64,000 bases of DNA from JADJWR01 sp964610575 (GCA_964610575.1 CAZSYX010000003.1:28470-92469); one strand, 5' to 3'; numbered from the stretch's first letter, positions 50,996-59,735 are shown. The notes: generated by a model from the letters alone, not told the origin. Translations and numbers: made by a program.

Positions 50996-52726
50996 GTGCC
51001 GAAAACCAATGCCGATCTGGCTGCCGCCTTCGAGCAGACCGCCGACCTGCTCGAACTTCAGCAGGCCAATCCGTTCCGCGTCCGCGCCTATCGGAACGCG
51101 GCACGGGTGGTCGGCGAACTGAAGCTCGACCTCGTCACGCAGGTCGAGCAAGGGAAGGCGCTGCCAAGGCTGCCCGGCATCGGCGCCGATCTCGCCGGCA
51201 AGATCGAGGAGTTCGCCCATTCTGGCCATCTGGCGCTGCTTGACCGGTTGCGTCAGCAGATCCCGGCCGGAGTGGCGGAGATGCTGCAACTCCCCGGCCT
51301 CGGCCCGAAGCGTGTGCGTGCGCTATACGAGGAACTGCATGTCACCAACCTCGCGCAGCTGGCGCGCGCGGCGCGCGACGGCCGTATCCACACGCTGCCC
51401 GGATTCGGCGCAAGGACCGAGGCGCGCATCCTCGAGGCGATCGACGCGCACGGCCACAGGTCGCAGCGGCTGAAGCTGGTGACCGCGGCGCAGTACGCCT
51501 CCGCGCTGATCGCCTGGCTGCGCAAGGCGCCCAAGGTGAGCGAAGTGACGGCCGCCGGCAGCCTGCGCCGCTCGCGCGAAACGGTCGGCGACCTCGATCT
51601 GCTCGCCTGCGCGCCCGACGGCGCCGCCGTGTGCCGCCACTTCGTCGCCTATCCCGAGGTTGCCGAGGTGCGCGCCGCCGGCGACACGCGCGCCACCGTG
51701 CAGCTGAACTCCGGCCTGCAGGTCGACCTGCGGGTGGTGCCGAAGACGAGCTTCGGCGCGGCGCTGCTGTACTTCACCGGCTCGAAGGCGCACAACATCC
51801 GCCTCAGGACGCTGGCCATCGAGCGGGGACTGAAGCTGAACGAGTACGGGCTGTTCGCCGGCCGCAAGACCGTTGCCGCCGCGACCGAGGAGGAGGTCTA
51901 CCGGGCGCTTGGCCTGCCGTGGATTGCCCCGGAACTGCGCGAGGACCGTGGCGAGGTCGAGGCAGCGCTGAAGGACAGGTTGCCGGCGCTGATCGAGCGC
52001 GGCGATCTGGCCGGCGACCTGCACGCGCACACCGACTGGAGCGACGGCACCGCCAGCATCGAGGCGATGGCGAGAGCCGCCAAGGCGCACGGCCTGTCGT
52101 ACCTGGCGATCAGCGACCACAGCCGGCGATTGACGGTGGCGCACGGGCTGGACCCGGTTCGCCTTGCCAAGCAATGCGCCGAGGTCGAGGAGTTCAACCG
52201 CACACTCAGGGGCATCGAACTGCTGACCGGCATCGAGGTCGACGTGCTCGAAGACGGCAGTCTCGACCTGCCCGCGGGGGCGCTTGAGTCCCTGGACGTG
52301 GTGATCGCGGCGGTGCACTCGAAGTTCGATCTGTCGCGTGCCGCGCAGACCCGGCGCATCCTCGCCGCGATCGACCAGCCGAAGGTGAAGATCCTCGCCC
52401 ACCCGGTCGGCCGGCTGATCGACAAGCGCGAGCCCTACGACGTCGACATGCTGGCGGTGATCCGCAAGTGCAAGGCGCGCGACGTGGCGCTCGAACTGAA
52501 CGCGCACCCGCAGCGGCTCGACCTGACCGATGTTGCCTGCCGGATGGCGAAGGACGAGGGCGCGCGGATTGTCATCAACTCCGACGCACACGCGGAGCAC
52601 GAGTTCGACAATCTCGACTTCGGCATTGGCCAGGCGCGGCGCGGCTGGCTGGAGAAAGCCGACGTGATCAACACGAGGCCGCTGCGTGAGGTGCGCGCAT
52701 GGCTGGCCGGTAAGGAGAAGCGATGA
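50996..52726 (+). CDS. polX: DNA polymerase/3'-5' exonuclease PolX
   Basis: Bacterial family X repair polymerase fused to a PHP phosphoesterase. 576 residues from the GTG at 50996: helix-hairpin-helix regions (LPGIGADLAGKIEEF, LPGLGPKRVRALYEEL), palm motif GSLRRSRETVGDLDLL with catalytic Asp residues, and PHP domain from LHAHTDWSDGT (about 342) to NSDAHAEHEF. It likely acts in base-excision repair. Stop overlaps the next gene (ATGA). The FNR-like promoter suggests expression under oxygen limitation (inference). Confidence 0.95.
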   Translation: MPKTNADLAAAFEQTADLLELQQANPFRVRAYRNAARVVGELKLDLVTQVEQGKALPRLPGIGADLAGKIEEFAHSGHLALLDRLRQQIPAGVAEMLQLPGLGPKRVRALYEELHVTNLAQLARAARDGRIHTLPGFGARTEARILEAIDAHGHRSQRLKLVTAAQYASALIAWLRKAPKVSEVTAAGSLRRSRETVGDLDLLACAPDGAAVCRHFVAYPEVAEVRAAGDTRATVQLNSGLQVDLRVVPKTSFGAALLYFTGSKAHNIRLRTLAIERGLKLNEYGLFAGRKTVAAATEEEVYRALGLPWIAPELREDRGEVEAALKDRLPALIERGDLAGDLHAHTDWSDGTASIEAMARAAKAHGLSYLAISDHSRRLTVAHGLDPVRLAKQCAEVEEFNRTLRGIELLTGIEVDVLEDGSLDLPAGALESLDVVIAAVHSKFDLSRAAQTRRILAAIDQPKVKILAHPVGRLIDKREPYDVDMLAVIRKCKARDVALELNAHPQRLDLTDVACRMAKDEGARIVINSDAHAEHEFDNLDFGIGQARRGWLEKADVINTRPLREVRAWLAGKEKR

Positions 52727-53193
52727 AAATCACATCGACCGCATTCGCCGACAACGGCGAGATCCCGGCCGTCCACACCTGCGAGGGCCGCGATATTGCG
52801 CCGCCGTTGCAGTTCAGCGGCGTGCCCGCCGGTGCGAAGTCGCTGGCGCTGATCGTCGACGACCCCGACGCGCCGGACCCTGCCGCACCGAAGATGACCT
52901 GGGTCCACTGGGTCGTTTACGACATCGCGCCGACGACCGCCGGCCTGCCCGAGGGCGGCGCACTGCCCGCCGGCGCGCGTGATGGCCTCAATGACTGGAA
53001 GCGGATCGGCTACGGCGGGCCGTGCCCGCCGGTAGGCCGGCACCGCTACTTCTTCAAGCTCTACGCGCTCGACACGGCGCTGTCGTTCGCCCATCCGCCG
53101 ACCAAGCCGCAGCTCGAGCAGGCGATGAAGGGCCACGTGCTGGCGCACGCTGAACTCATCGGTACCTACGCGCGCCGCAGCGCGCGCAAGTAA
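52723..53193 (+). CDS. YbhB/YbcL family (PEBP-like) protein
   Basis: 156 residues of the phosphatidylethanolamine-binding-protein fold: HTCEGRDIAPPLQFSGVP, LIVDDPDAPDP, WVHWVVYDI and GPCPPVGRHRYFFKLYALD, which carry the anion-binding pocket residues. No signal peptide, so cytoplasmic. Bacterial function is unknown. Translationally coupled to polX, which is unusual and may share its regulation. Confidence 0.9.
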   Translation: MKITSTAFADNGEIPAVHTCEGRDIAPPLQFSGVPAGAKSLALIVDDPDAPDPAAPKMTWVHWVVYDIAPTTAGLPEGGALPAGARDGLNDWKRIGYGGPCPPVGRHRYFFKLYALDTALSFAHPPTKPQLEQAMKGHVLAHAELIGTYARRSARK

Positions 53194-53198
53194 GCCGC

Positions 53199-53717
53199 CT
53201 ACTTCGCCGCGGCGGCGACAGCGGCGCGCAGGCTCGCGGCTTCCGCCGCCACCGGCTTGCCGCGCACCAGGATGTCGAGCGGCGAGACCTTGGCCTTGTA
53301 GTAGGCGTTGTTCAAGCTCTCGCGCACGTCGAGCACCGAGCCGTCGAGGCTGATGCCGGCGTATGCGCACTTGCTGCGCGAGAAGCTCATCATGTCGGTC
53401 GTGAAGGTGACGTTGCCGCCCTGACCCACCGGTCCGGCGGAAACCGAGCCATCGGCGCCGAGCTTGAACTTGTTGGCGTACAGGCCGTCGAGCGCCTTCT
53501 GCGAGTTGACGACGATGACCGTTTCCCCGGCCTCGCCGCCGAAGGCGATGCCGATGCTGGCCGAGCCGATGGTGTAGAAGGCCGGACCCTTCCACGCGCC
53601 TTTCTCATCGCGCGACAGCAGCACGCCGCTGCCGCCCGAGCCGCCGACGAAGAACGCGCCCTTGATGATCTGCGGGAAGAGCAGCACGCCGCGCGCCTGC
53701 TTCAGCGCCGCGCGCAT
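53199..53717 (-). pseudogene. SYLF (Ysc84) lipid-binding protein, 5'-truncated
   Basis: 172 residues covering most of the SYLF domain: QARGVLLFPQIIKGAFFVGG, WKGPAFYTIGSASIGIAFGG, and VGQGGNVTFTTDMMSFSRSK. Intact relatives have about 40-60 more N-terminal residues including a signal peptide. Here the frame closes with TAG at 53756-53754, and the codons between it and the first ATG read CAADKNFGA, which resembles the lost family segment before the start. No Shine-Dalgarno is visible and only 60 bp separate it from ppk2, too few for the missing part. Without a signal peptide the product would stay in the cytoplasm. A sequencing error cannot be excluded. Confidence 0.6.
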
Positions 53718-53777
53718 TGCGCCGAAGTTCTTGTCCGCGGCGCAGTGCCGCTGCTAACGATGCCAGTCTATCTGCTC

Positions 53778-54944
53778 TCAGAGAAGCGGCGTGTTCATCT
53801 GCTTCTCGCCGCGCTCGTAGACGACATTGGCGCGACCGACCAGCAGCGGGTCGATCGGGCCGATGCCTTCGAGGTCCTTGTTCCTGTAGGGCAGCCTGTG
53901 CAAGATGTAGCGCATCGCGTTCAGGCGCGCCCGCTTCTTGCAGTCGGACTTGATCACCGTCCACGGCGAGTCGGCGGTGTCCGTATAGAAGAACATCGCC
54001 TCCTTGGCCCGCGTGTACTCGTCCCACTTGTCGAGCGACGCGACGTCGATCGGCGACAGCTTCCACTGCTTCAGCGGGTGGATCTCGCGCTCCTTGAAGC
54101 GGCGCCGCTGCTCCTTGCGGCTCACCGAGAACCAGAACTTGATCAGGTGCACCTCACTGTGCACGAGGTTGCGCTCGAACTCCGGGCACTGGCGCATGAA
54201 CTCCATGTACTCCTGCTGGTTGCAGAAGCCCATCACCCACTCGACGCCGGCGCGGTTGTACCAGGAGCGGTCGAACATGACGATCTCGCCGCGCGTCGGC
54301 AGGTGCTGCACGTAGCGCTGGAAGTACCACTGGCCGCGTTCGTATTCGCTGGGCTTCTCCAGCGCCACCACCCGCGCGCCGCGCGGGTTCAGGTGTTCCA
54401 TGAAGCGGCGGATCGTGCCGCCTTTGCCGGCGGCGTCGCGCCCTTCGAACAGGATCACGACTTTCTGGCCGGTCTCCTTGACCCAGGCCTGCAGCTTCAG
54501 CAGTTCGACCTGCAGGCGGTACTTCTGCCTTTCGTAAGAGCGCCTTGATAGCAGGTTCTTGTATGGGTAGCCGCCCTTGCGCCAGTCGTCGGCGAGCGCC
54601 AGATCGGGGTCGGCCTGCCGCGGCTGCGTCGTCGCCTCGCTCTGCTGCTGCAGAATCTGCATCAGCGCCTCGCGGTCGCGCGGCGCCTCCCCCTTCAGGA
54701 TGTCGGTGATTGCGGCGATCTCGTGCTCGTTGGCGGCGGCGACTGCCTCGTTCACCGCGAAGCTGTCGACCGCGCGCGTGCTCCGCGCCGGAGCGACATC
54801 GCCGGCGGCCACCGGCCGGGCGCCATTGCCGCGACGTGGCGCCGGTCGGGCGCTGCCGTCCGGCTTGGGCGGCGTGGCGCGCTTGGGTGAGGTCGTGGCG
54901 CGAGTTGGTGCGCGGGCAGCTTGGCGGGTCGTTCGCGTGGTCAT
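53778..54944 (-). CDS. ppk2: Polyphosphate kinase 2 (PPK2 class I)
   Basis: Transfers phosphate between polyphosphate and nucleoside diphosphates. 388 residues: Walker A EGRDAAGKGG (167-176), Walker B region MFDRSWYNRAGVEWVMGF, and the lid EREIHPLKQWKLSP. The first ~110 residues form a basic Ala/Pro/Arg-rich extension beyond the catalytic fold. GGAG lies seven bases before the ATG. Nucleotide preference (ADP or GDP) cannot be called. Neighbours ilvA, DUF4112 and a SYLF remnant give no further hint. Confidence 0.94.
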   Translation of the reverse strand: MTTRTTRQAARAPTRATTSPKRATPPKPDGSARPAPRRGNGARPVAAGDVAPARSTRAVDSFAVNEAVAAANEHEIAAITDILKGEAPRDREALMQILQQQSEATTQPRQADPDLALADDWRKGGYPYKNLLSRRSYERQKYRLQVELLKLQAWVKETGQKVVILFEGRDAAGKGGTIRRFMEHLNPRGARVVALEKPSEYERGQWYFQRYVQHLPTRGEIVMFDRSWYNRAGVEWVMGFCNQQEYMEFMRQCPEFERNLVHSEVHLIKFWFSVSRKEQRRRFKEREIHPLKQWKLSPIDVASLDKWDEYTRAKEAMFFYTDTADSPWTVIKSDCKKRARLNAMRYILHRLPYRNKDLEGIGPIDPLLVGRANVVYERGEKQMNTPLL

Positions 54945-55038
54945 TGGTTCTCCAAAATTGTTCAGCTCAGCGTAGCGGCGAACGGCGCGCTGTGCGCAAT
55001 CTCAAGAGGCTGCTGCAGGCCCGGCGGGGAGCGAAGTT

Positions 55039-55491
55039 TCAGCGTGCCGCGGCGTCGATGTACGGCTCGCCGAGTTCCTTCTGCAGCAGCTTCAGGTTGC
55101 GTTGGTGCGCGCGGAACAGCACGTCGAAGTAGTCGCCGAGCAACGGCACGACGCCGACGAGGAAATCGAGCAGCAGGTTGCCGACCATCCGTGCCAGCAG
55201 CCAGCGCGAAGCGCCGAGTTCGCGCGCCTCGAGCACCAGATACAGGCCGACGCCGGCCGAGACCAGGTCGCCGACGACTGGCACCAAGCCGATCAAGGCG
55301 TCCAGTCCGACCTTGCGCCGCAGGACCGGAATTTCGAACAGCCCGTCCATCAGCCGGGTCAGCGTGATCAGCCGTTCGCGCGCCGCCTGGCGACGGGCAG
55401 CCGTGGCGGTGCGTGCGGACGAGGCCTTCTTCGCGGCGCCGGTACGTGTCGACCGCGGGCGGATGGTGGGGCTGGCGGTGATGGCTTGCAT
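55039..55491 (-). CDS. DUF4112 domain membrane protein
   Basis: 150 residues: a basic, Ala/Thr-rich N-terminus (1-45) followed by the DUF4112 core LDALIGLVPVVGDLVSAGVGLY and LDFLVGVVPLLGDYFDVLF, two amphipathic or membrane hairpins with the repeated VGVVP/GD pattern. AGGAGG lies 11 bases before the ATG at 55491; another ATG at 55518 is possible. Function unknown. Confidence 0.88.
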   Translation of the reverse strand: MQAITASPTIRPRSTRTGAAKKASSARTATAARRQAARERLITLTRLMDGLFEIPVLRRKVGLDALIGLVPVVGDLVSAGVGLYLVLEARELGASRWLLARMVGNLLLDFLVGVVPLLGDYFDVLFRAHQRNLKLLQKELGEPYIDAAAR

Positions 55492-55562
55492 TGGGGTCGG
55501 ATCCTCCTGGGACGACATCGATTCTAGATGGCGATCGGTCGGCCCCTTGCAACCCCGCGCTG

Positions 55563-55778
55563 CTAGCGCAGCAGCCAGTAGCCCGCGAGGCTGATGGCCA
55601 GCATCCACAGCAGGCTGGCGCGGGTGCGCGGTCGAGTCCGTGCCGCTGGGGCACGGCGTCGCGGCCGTCGGGGGGTGGCGGCCAGCAGAGCGCGGAAGTG
55701 TTCCGCGCGCAGCGCGGCGCCTATCCACTGCTCCCAGCGCGCCGCCGCCACCTCGATCGACGCGAGGGACGGATCCAT
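55563..55778 (-). CDS. Small tail-anchored membrane protein
   Basis: 71 residues; amphipathic N-terminal half (IEVAAARWEQWIGAALRAEHF), an Arg/Pro/Ala-rich middle and a single C-terminal helix (LLWMLAISLAGYWLL) ending at the last residues. A strong AAGGAGG stands six bases upstream of the ATG, which argues that it is a real gene. No family recognised. It lies 71 bp upstream of the DUF4112 gene on the same strand. Confidence 0.65.
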   Translation of the reverse strand: MDPSLASIEVAAARWEQWIGAALRAEHFRALLAATPRRPRRRAPAARTRPRTRASLLWMLAISLAGYWLLR

Positions 55779-55905
55779 GGCTGCCTCCTTGTGCTGTCGC
55801 GATTTGAATCACGCGACTGCGGAGCATCTTGCGGAGGACTTGCGCCGAGCGCTGTCGGAAATTCCGTGTGCGCTGGAGTGAAGATTCGGCAGGCGGGCCG
55901 TTGAC

Positions 55906-57432
55906 TCAGCCGAGGAACAACCGGTATGCCGGGTGCCCGCTCTCATCCCAATGCCGGTATCCCAGCGTGGCGAGGAACTCTCTCAACTGCCGCTTTTCGC
56001 CCGCAGGCACCTGCATGCCGACCAGGATGCGGCCGTAGTCGGCACCCTGGTTGCGGTAGTGGAACAGCGAGATGTTCCAGTTCGGCGACATGCTGGTGAG
56101 GAACTTCATCAGCGCGCCGGGCCGCTCCGGGAACTCGAAGCGATAGAGCAGCTCGTCCTTGGCCAGCGGCGAGTGGCCGCCGACCATGTGGCGCAGGTGC
56201 TGCTTTGCCAATTCGTCGTCGGTCAGGTCGAGCGTGGCGAAGCCGTGCTTCTCGAAGCTCTTCGCCAGCAGTTTGGCGTCGCGGCGGTCGGCGATCTGGA
56301 TGCCGACGAAGATGTGTGCCGCCCTGCTGTCGGCGATCCGGTAGTTGAACTCGGTGACGTTGCGGCGTCCCACCAGCGCGCAGAAGCGGCGGAAGCTGCC
56401 GCGCTCCTCGGGAATGGTCACCGCGAACACGCCCTCGCGCTGCTCGCCGACCTCGGCGCGCTCGGCGACGAAGCGCAGCCGGTCGAAGTTCATGTTGGCG
56501 CCGCAGGCGATCGCCACCAGGGTGCGGCCCTTCAGCTTCTCGCGCGCGGCGTACTTCTTCATGCCGGCGATCGCCAGCGCGCCGGCCGGCTCGAGGATCG
56601 AGCGGGTGTCCTGGAACACGTCCTTGATGGCCGCGCAGATGGCGTCGGTGTCGACGGTGACGACCTCGTCGACATAGAGCCTGGCCAGCTTGTAGGTTTC
56701 CTCGCCCACCATGCGCACCGCCGTGCCGTCGGAGAACAGCCCGACGTCGTGCAACTGCACGCGGCGGCCGGCGGCGAACGAGCGGGCCATCGCGTCCGAG
56801 TCCGCGGTCTGCACGCCGATGACCTTGATGCCCGGCTGCAGCGCCTTGATGTAGGCGGCAACGCCGGCGATCAGCCCGCCGCCGCCGATGGCCACGAACA
56901 CCGCGTGGATCGGCCCGTGCTCCGCCGGATGATGCTGGCGCAGGATCTCCATGCCGATCGTGCCCTGGCCGGCGATCACGTCCGGATCGTCGAAGGGGTG
57001 CACGAAGGTCAGGCCCTTCTTCTTCTGCAGCGTGAGCGCGTAATCGTAGGCGTCCGAGTACGAGTCGCCGTGCAGCACGACGGAGGCCCCCCGCGCGCGC
57101 ACCGCATCGATCTTCACCTGCGGGGTGGTCACCGGCATCACGATCACCGCGCGGCAGCCGAGCTTCGCCGCGGCCAGCGCCACGCCCTGCGCGTGATTGC
57201 CGGCGGAGGCGGCGATCACGCCGCGCTTGCGCTGCGCCGGCGGCAGGTTGACCATCTTGTTGTACGCGCCGCGCAGCTTGAAGCTGAACACCGGCTGCAG
57301 GTCCTCGCGCTTCAGGAGCACGCGGTTGGCCAGCCGCGCCGACAGCTGCGGCGCAACCTCCAGCGGCGTTTCCTCCGCTACGTCGTAGACGCGCGCATTC
57401 AGGATGCGGCGCAGGTATTCCTGGGCGGGCAT
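55906..57432 (-). CDS. ilvA: Threonine ammonia-lyase, biosynthetic
   Basis: First enzyme of isoleucine synthesis, deaminating threonine to 2-oxobutanoate. 508 residues: PLP lysine Lys52 in FSFKLRGAYNKM, AASAGNHAQGVALAAA, the Gly-rich GGGGLIAGVAAY and two C-terminal ACT-like regulatory domains (about 330-500, VTIPEERGSFRRFCALVG and FPERPGALMKFLT). The full-length regulatory tail indicates feedback by isoleucine as in the E. coli enzyme. Confidence 0.97.
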   Translation of the reverse strand: MPAQEYLRRILNARVYDVAEETPLEVAPQLSARLANRVLLKREDLQPVFSFKLRGAYNKMVNLPPAQRKRGVIAASAGNHAQGVALAAAKLGCRAVIVMPVTTPQVKIDAVRARGASVVLHGDSYSDAYDYALTLQKKKGLTFVHPFDDPDVIAGQGTIGMEILRQHHPAEHGPIHAVFVAIGGGGLIAGVAAYIKALQPGIKVIGVQTADSDAMARSFAAGRRVQLHDVGLFSDGTAVRMVGEETYKLARLYVDEVVTVDTDAICAAIKDVFQDTRSILEPAGALAIAGMKKYAAREKLKGRTLVAIACGANMNFDRLRFVAERAEVGEQREGVFAVTIPEERGSFRRFCALVGRRNVTEFNYRIADSRAAHIFVGIQIADRRDAKLLAKSFEKHGFATLDLTDDELAKQHLRHMVGGHSPLAKDELLYRFEFPERPGALMKFLTSMSPNWNISLFHYRNQGADYGRILVGMQVPAGEKRQLREFLATLGYRHWDESGHPAYRLFLG

Positions 57433-57635
57433 GGCTTATGTCTTGGTCCTGGGGAAGCGCTCAATGGCTGTCGGTCTAGGCGCATGCGGCGGGGCGCGGA
57501 AGGACGCGCGATCGCGGGTCGTGGCAATCGGAACTGTAGCCGCAGCGTGGGATGTGCCTCTGGCCGGCAGCTTGCCGTGCTGGAAGGAGCCTGAGGCCGC
57601 CATCGCGCCGGGTACTCGAACGGGCGACCTGCGGT

Positions 57636-57647
57636 GCGAGCGCTCGC
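57636..57647. repeat. Perfect 12-bp palindrome upstream of the sigma-54 promoter
   Basis: GCGAGCGCTCGC is fully self-complementary and centred about 90 bp upstream of the -24 element of the PEP-CTERM gene, the distance expected of an enhancer site for a sigma-54 activator. The remainder of the 352-bp ilvA-PEP-CTERM gap is AT-rich from 57690 on and holds no gene I trust. Confidence 0.4.
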
Positions 57648-57732
57648 TAACTGTCGACCTTCTTTACGGTTTGTAGCCTGCCAGCGGGCGTACGAATCTC
57701 AAAATCATTGTTTTTCAATTAGTTAACAGTCA

Positions 57733-57748
57733 TGGCATACCGCTTGCT
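57733..57748 (+). promoter_or_regulatory. Sigma-54 (RpoN) promoter of the PEP-CTERM gene
   Basis: TGGCATACCGCTTGCT has the -24 GG and -12 GC with the required 10 bases between them and matches TGGCACGNNNNTTGCW except at two weak positions. It predicts transcription start near 57759, 26 bp before the GTG start. The AT-rich DNA just upstream (57699-57730) could bend or bind IHF. PEP-CTERM genes in other Betaproteobacteria are known to use RpoN with the PrsK/PrsR system. Confidence 0.8.
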
Positions 57749-57784
57749 TGGTATCACGTAAATAAGTTACCGGGCGAGAAGATA

Positions 57785-58564
57785 GTGAAGAAGCTCCGAA
57801 ACCTGCTGTCGTTGTCTTTGCTTGGCGTTGCATCCTCGGTGTCGGCCGCGGAGATCTGGAACCACTCCTTCAACGCGACTGGCCAGCTCCGGTGGAACGG
57901 CTTCGACAGCGGCAGCACCAGCGTCTACGTTCAGAAGACCAACGGACCCTCGGTTTCGTACAACGGTGCAGGCGGCCAGTTCAACGGCTACTTCTATACC
58001 GACAACGTGGAGAGTTCGGACGAGTTCTTCCGCTTCTTCTGCATCGATCTGTCCCAGGTAGCCACTGGCGGACCGTTTACCTACGAGGCGTCGATCCTTC
58101 AGAGCAGCGCACTGGCGCGGCTGTTCGACATCGCCTATCCGAACAAGGCGCTCGGGGACTTCTACAACGGCGCTGCGACGGGCTTCGGTCAGTTCAGCTC
58201 CGGCATCCTCTCCTCCGCTTTCCAGCTCGCGGTGTGGGAGATCTTCTTCGAGTCGGAGGCCAGCTTCAGCCTGGCTGGCGGAACCTTTATGAGCAACACC
58301 AGCGCCAACAGCGTGGGCAAGGACCGAGAGAAGGCCGTGGCACAGGCTGACGCTTGGCTGACCGATCTCAACGCAGGTGAGGGCTCGGCGTCCGGCTGGA
58401 TGCTCTACAAGTTCAGCAACGACAGCAAACAGGACTACCTCTCCGCAACCTACCGCCCGGTGCCGGAAATAGCCCGCCTGAACTCAGTCCCGGAACCGGG
58501 CACGCTGGCCATGCTGGGCCTGGGCATCGTCGCTCTCGGCGCGATGCGCCGACGACAGAGATAG
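57785..58564 (+). CDS. PEP-CTERM sorting domain-containing exported protein
   Basis: 259 residues: signal peptide (residues 1-22, LLSLSLLGVASSVSA), a Ser/Gly/Asn/Phe-rich domain of the cell-surface type, and the C-terminal sorting tag VPEPGT (235-240) followed by a Leu/Gly transmembrane stretch and MRRRQR. Exosortase cuts after the tag and attaches or releases the protein at the surface; such proteins promote flocs and biofilm. No exosortase or polysaccharide genes lie in the window. GTG start; sigma-54 promoter upstream and an intrinsic terminator downstream make it a single-gene unit. The base composition is lower in GC than its neighbours, as usual for this family. Confidence 0.93.
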   Translation: MKKLRNLLSLSLLGVASSVSAAEIWNHSFNATGQLRWNGFDSGSTSVYVQKTNGPSVSYNGAGGQFNGYFYTDNVESSDEFFRFFCIDLSQVATGGPFTYEASILQSSALARLFDIAYPNKALGDFYNGAATGFGQFSSGILSSAFQLAVWEIFFESEASFSLAGGTFMSNTSANSVGKDREKAVAQADAWLTDLNAGEGSASGWMLYKFSNDSKQDYLSATYRPVPEIARLNSVPEPGTLAMLGLGIVALGAMRRRQR

Positions 58565-58582
58565 CTGCGCTTTGCCGAGCCG

Positions 58583-58612
58583 AACCCGCCCGCGTGGCGG
58601 GTTTCTTTTTTT
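58583..58612 (+). terminator. Rho-independent terminator after the PEP-CTERM gene
   Basis: Stem AACCCGCC/GGCGGGTT with a 5-nt loop, followed by TCTTTTTTT, 19 bases after the stop codon. Confidence 0.93.
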
Positions 58613-58667
58613 GGGGGGAGCCGCATGCCGGCATGAGCGCGGCCGATCGCCGGCTACGATCCGGCGC

Positions 58668-59684
58668 ATGCCATCCGCCTCCGAAGAGCACGCAACAGCA
58701 GCGCCGTTCGCCGACCTGACGCCGGACGCGGTGCTCAACGCGATCGACGCGACCGGACTGGTCACCAGCGGCACCCTGCTGACGCTGAACAGTTACGAGA
58801 ACCGCGTCTTCCAGGTCGGCGTCGAGCACCCCACAGACCGCTTCGTCGTCGCCAAGTTCTACCGCCCGGCGCGCTGGACCGATGCGCAGATCCTGGAGGA
58901 GCACGCCTTCACGCAGGAACTGGCCGATGCAGAAGTGCCGGCGGTGCCGCCGCTCGCCATCGGTGGCAGCACGCTGCACGAGCGGGGTGGCTATCGCTTT
59001 GCGCTGTACCCGCGCCGCGGCGGCCGCGCGCCCGAGGTCGAGGACCGCAACGTGCGCGAGTGGCTCGGCCGCTTCATCGGTCGCATCCACGCCGTGGGGG
59101 GCGCGTCGCGTTACCAGCACCGACCGTCGCTCGACATCGCCACCTTCGGCAAAGAGCCGCGCGCGTATCTGCTGGGAAGCCGCTGGCTGCCGCACGAACT
59201 GCGCGACGTTTACGCGGGAGTCAGCGCGCAGGCGCTGGACGAGGTCAGCCGCTGCTACGAACGCGCCGGCGACGTGCGGACCATCCGCGTGCACGGCGAC
59301 GTGCATGTCGGCAACGTGCTGTGGACCGATGCAGGCAGCCAGCCCGGCCCGCACTTCGTCGACTTCGACGACTCGCGCATGGGCCCGGCGGTGCAGGACC
59401 TGTGGATGCTGCTGTCGGGGCCGCGCGAAGAGCAGCAATCGCAGCTTGCCGACCTGCTGGCTGGCTACGAGGACTTCGCCGAGTTCGAGCGGCAAGAACT
59501 CGGCCTGATCGAAGCGCTGCGCACGCTGCGGCTGATCCACTACTCCGCGTGGATCGCACGGCGCTGGGACGATCCGGCGTTTCCGGCCGCCTTCCCTTGG
59601 TTCGACACGCCGCGCTACTGGGAGCAGAAGATCCTCGAACTGCGCGAACAGATCGCGGCAATGAGTGAACCACCGCTGGCCTGA
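58668..59684 (+). CDS. srkA: Serine/threonine protein kinase SrkA (YihE-like)
   Basis: Stress-response kinase of the aminoglycoside-phosphotransferase fold that in E. coli counteracts programmed death. 338 residues: SYENRVFQVGVEH (nucleotide loop), the catalytic-loop motif RVHGDVHVGNVLW (Asp211) and the metal-binding FVDFDDSRMGPAVQDLWML. ATG at 58668 chosen by homology. It stands alone after the PEP-CTERM terminator and converges on the membrane-protein gene. Confidence 0.92.
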   Translation: MPSASEEHATAAPFADLTPDAVLNAIDATGLVTSGTLLTLNSYENRVFQVGVEHPTDRFVVAKFYRPARWTDAQILEEHAFTQELADAEVPAVPPLAIGGSTLHERGGYRFALYPRRGGRAPEVEDRNVREWLGRFIGRIHAVGGASRYQHRPSLDIATFGKEPRAYLLGSRWLPHELRDVYAGVSAQALDEVSRCYERAGDVRTIRVHGDVHVGNVLWTDAGSQPGPHFVDFDDSRMGPAVQDLWMLLSGPREEQQSQLADLLAGYEDFAEFERQELGLIEALRTLRLIHYSAWIARRWDDPAFPAAFPWFDTPRYWEQKILELREQIAAMSEPPLA

Positions 59685-59735
59685 ACCAAGGCATTCCGCC
59701 GCCTCGGCGCGGCGTTCGGCCAGTCACACGCCAGA

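Noticed and set aside
57404..57676. A 90-codon plus-strand frame in the ilvA-PEP-CTERM gap
   Set aside because: No ribosome site, mixed composition, and it overlaps ilvA's start and the upstream palindrome region.
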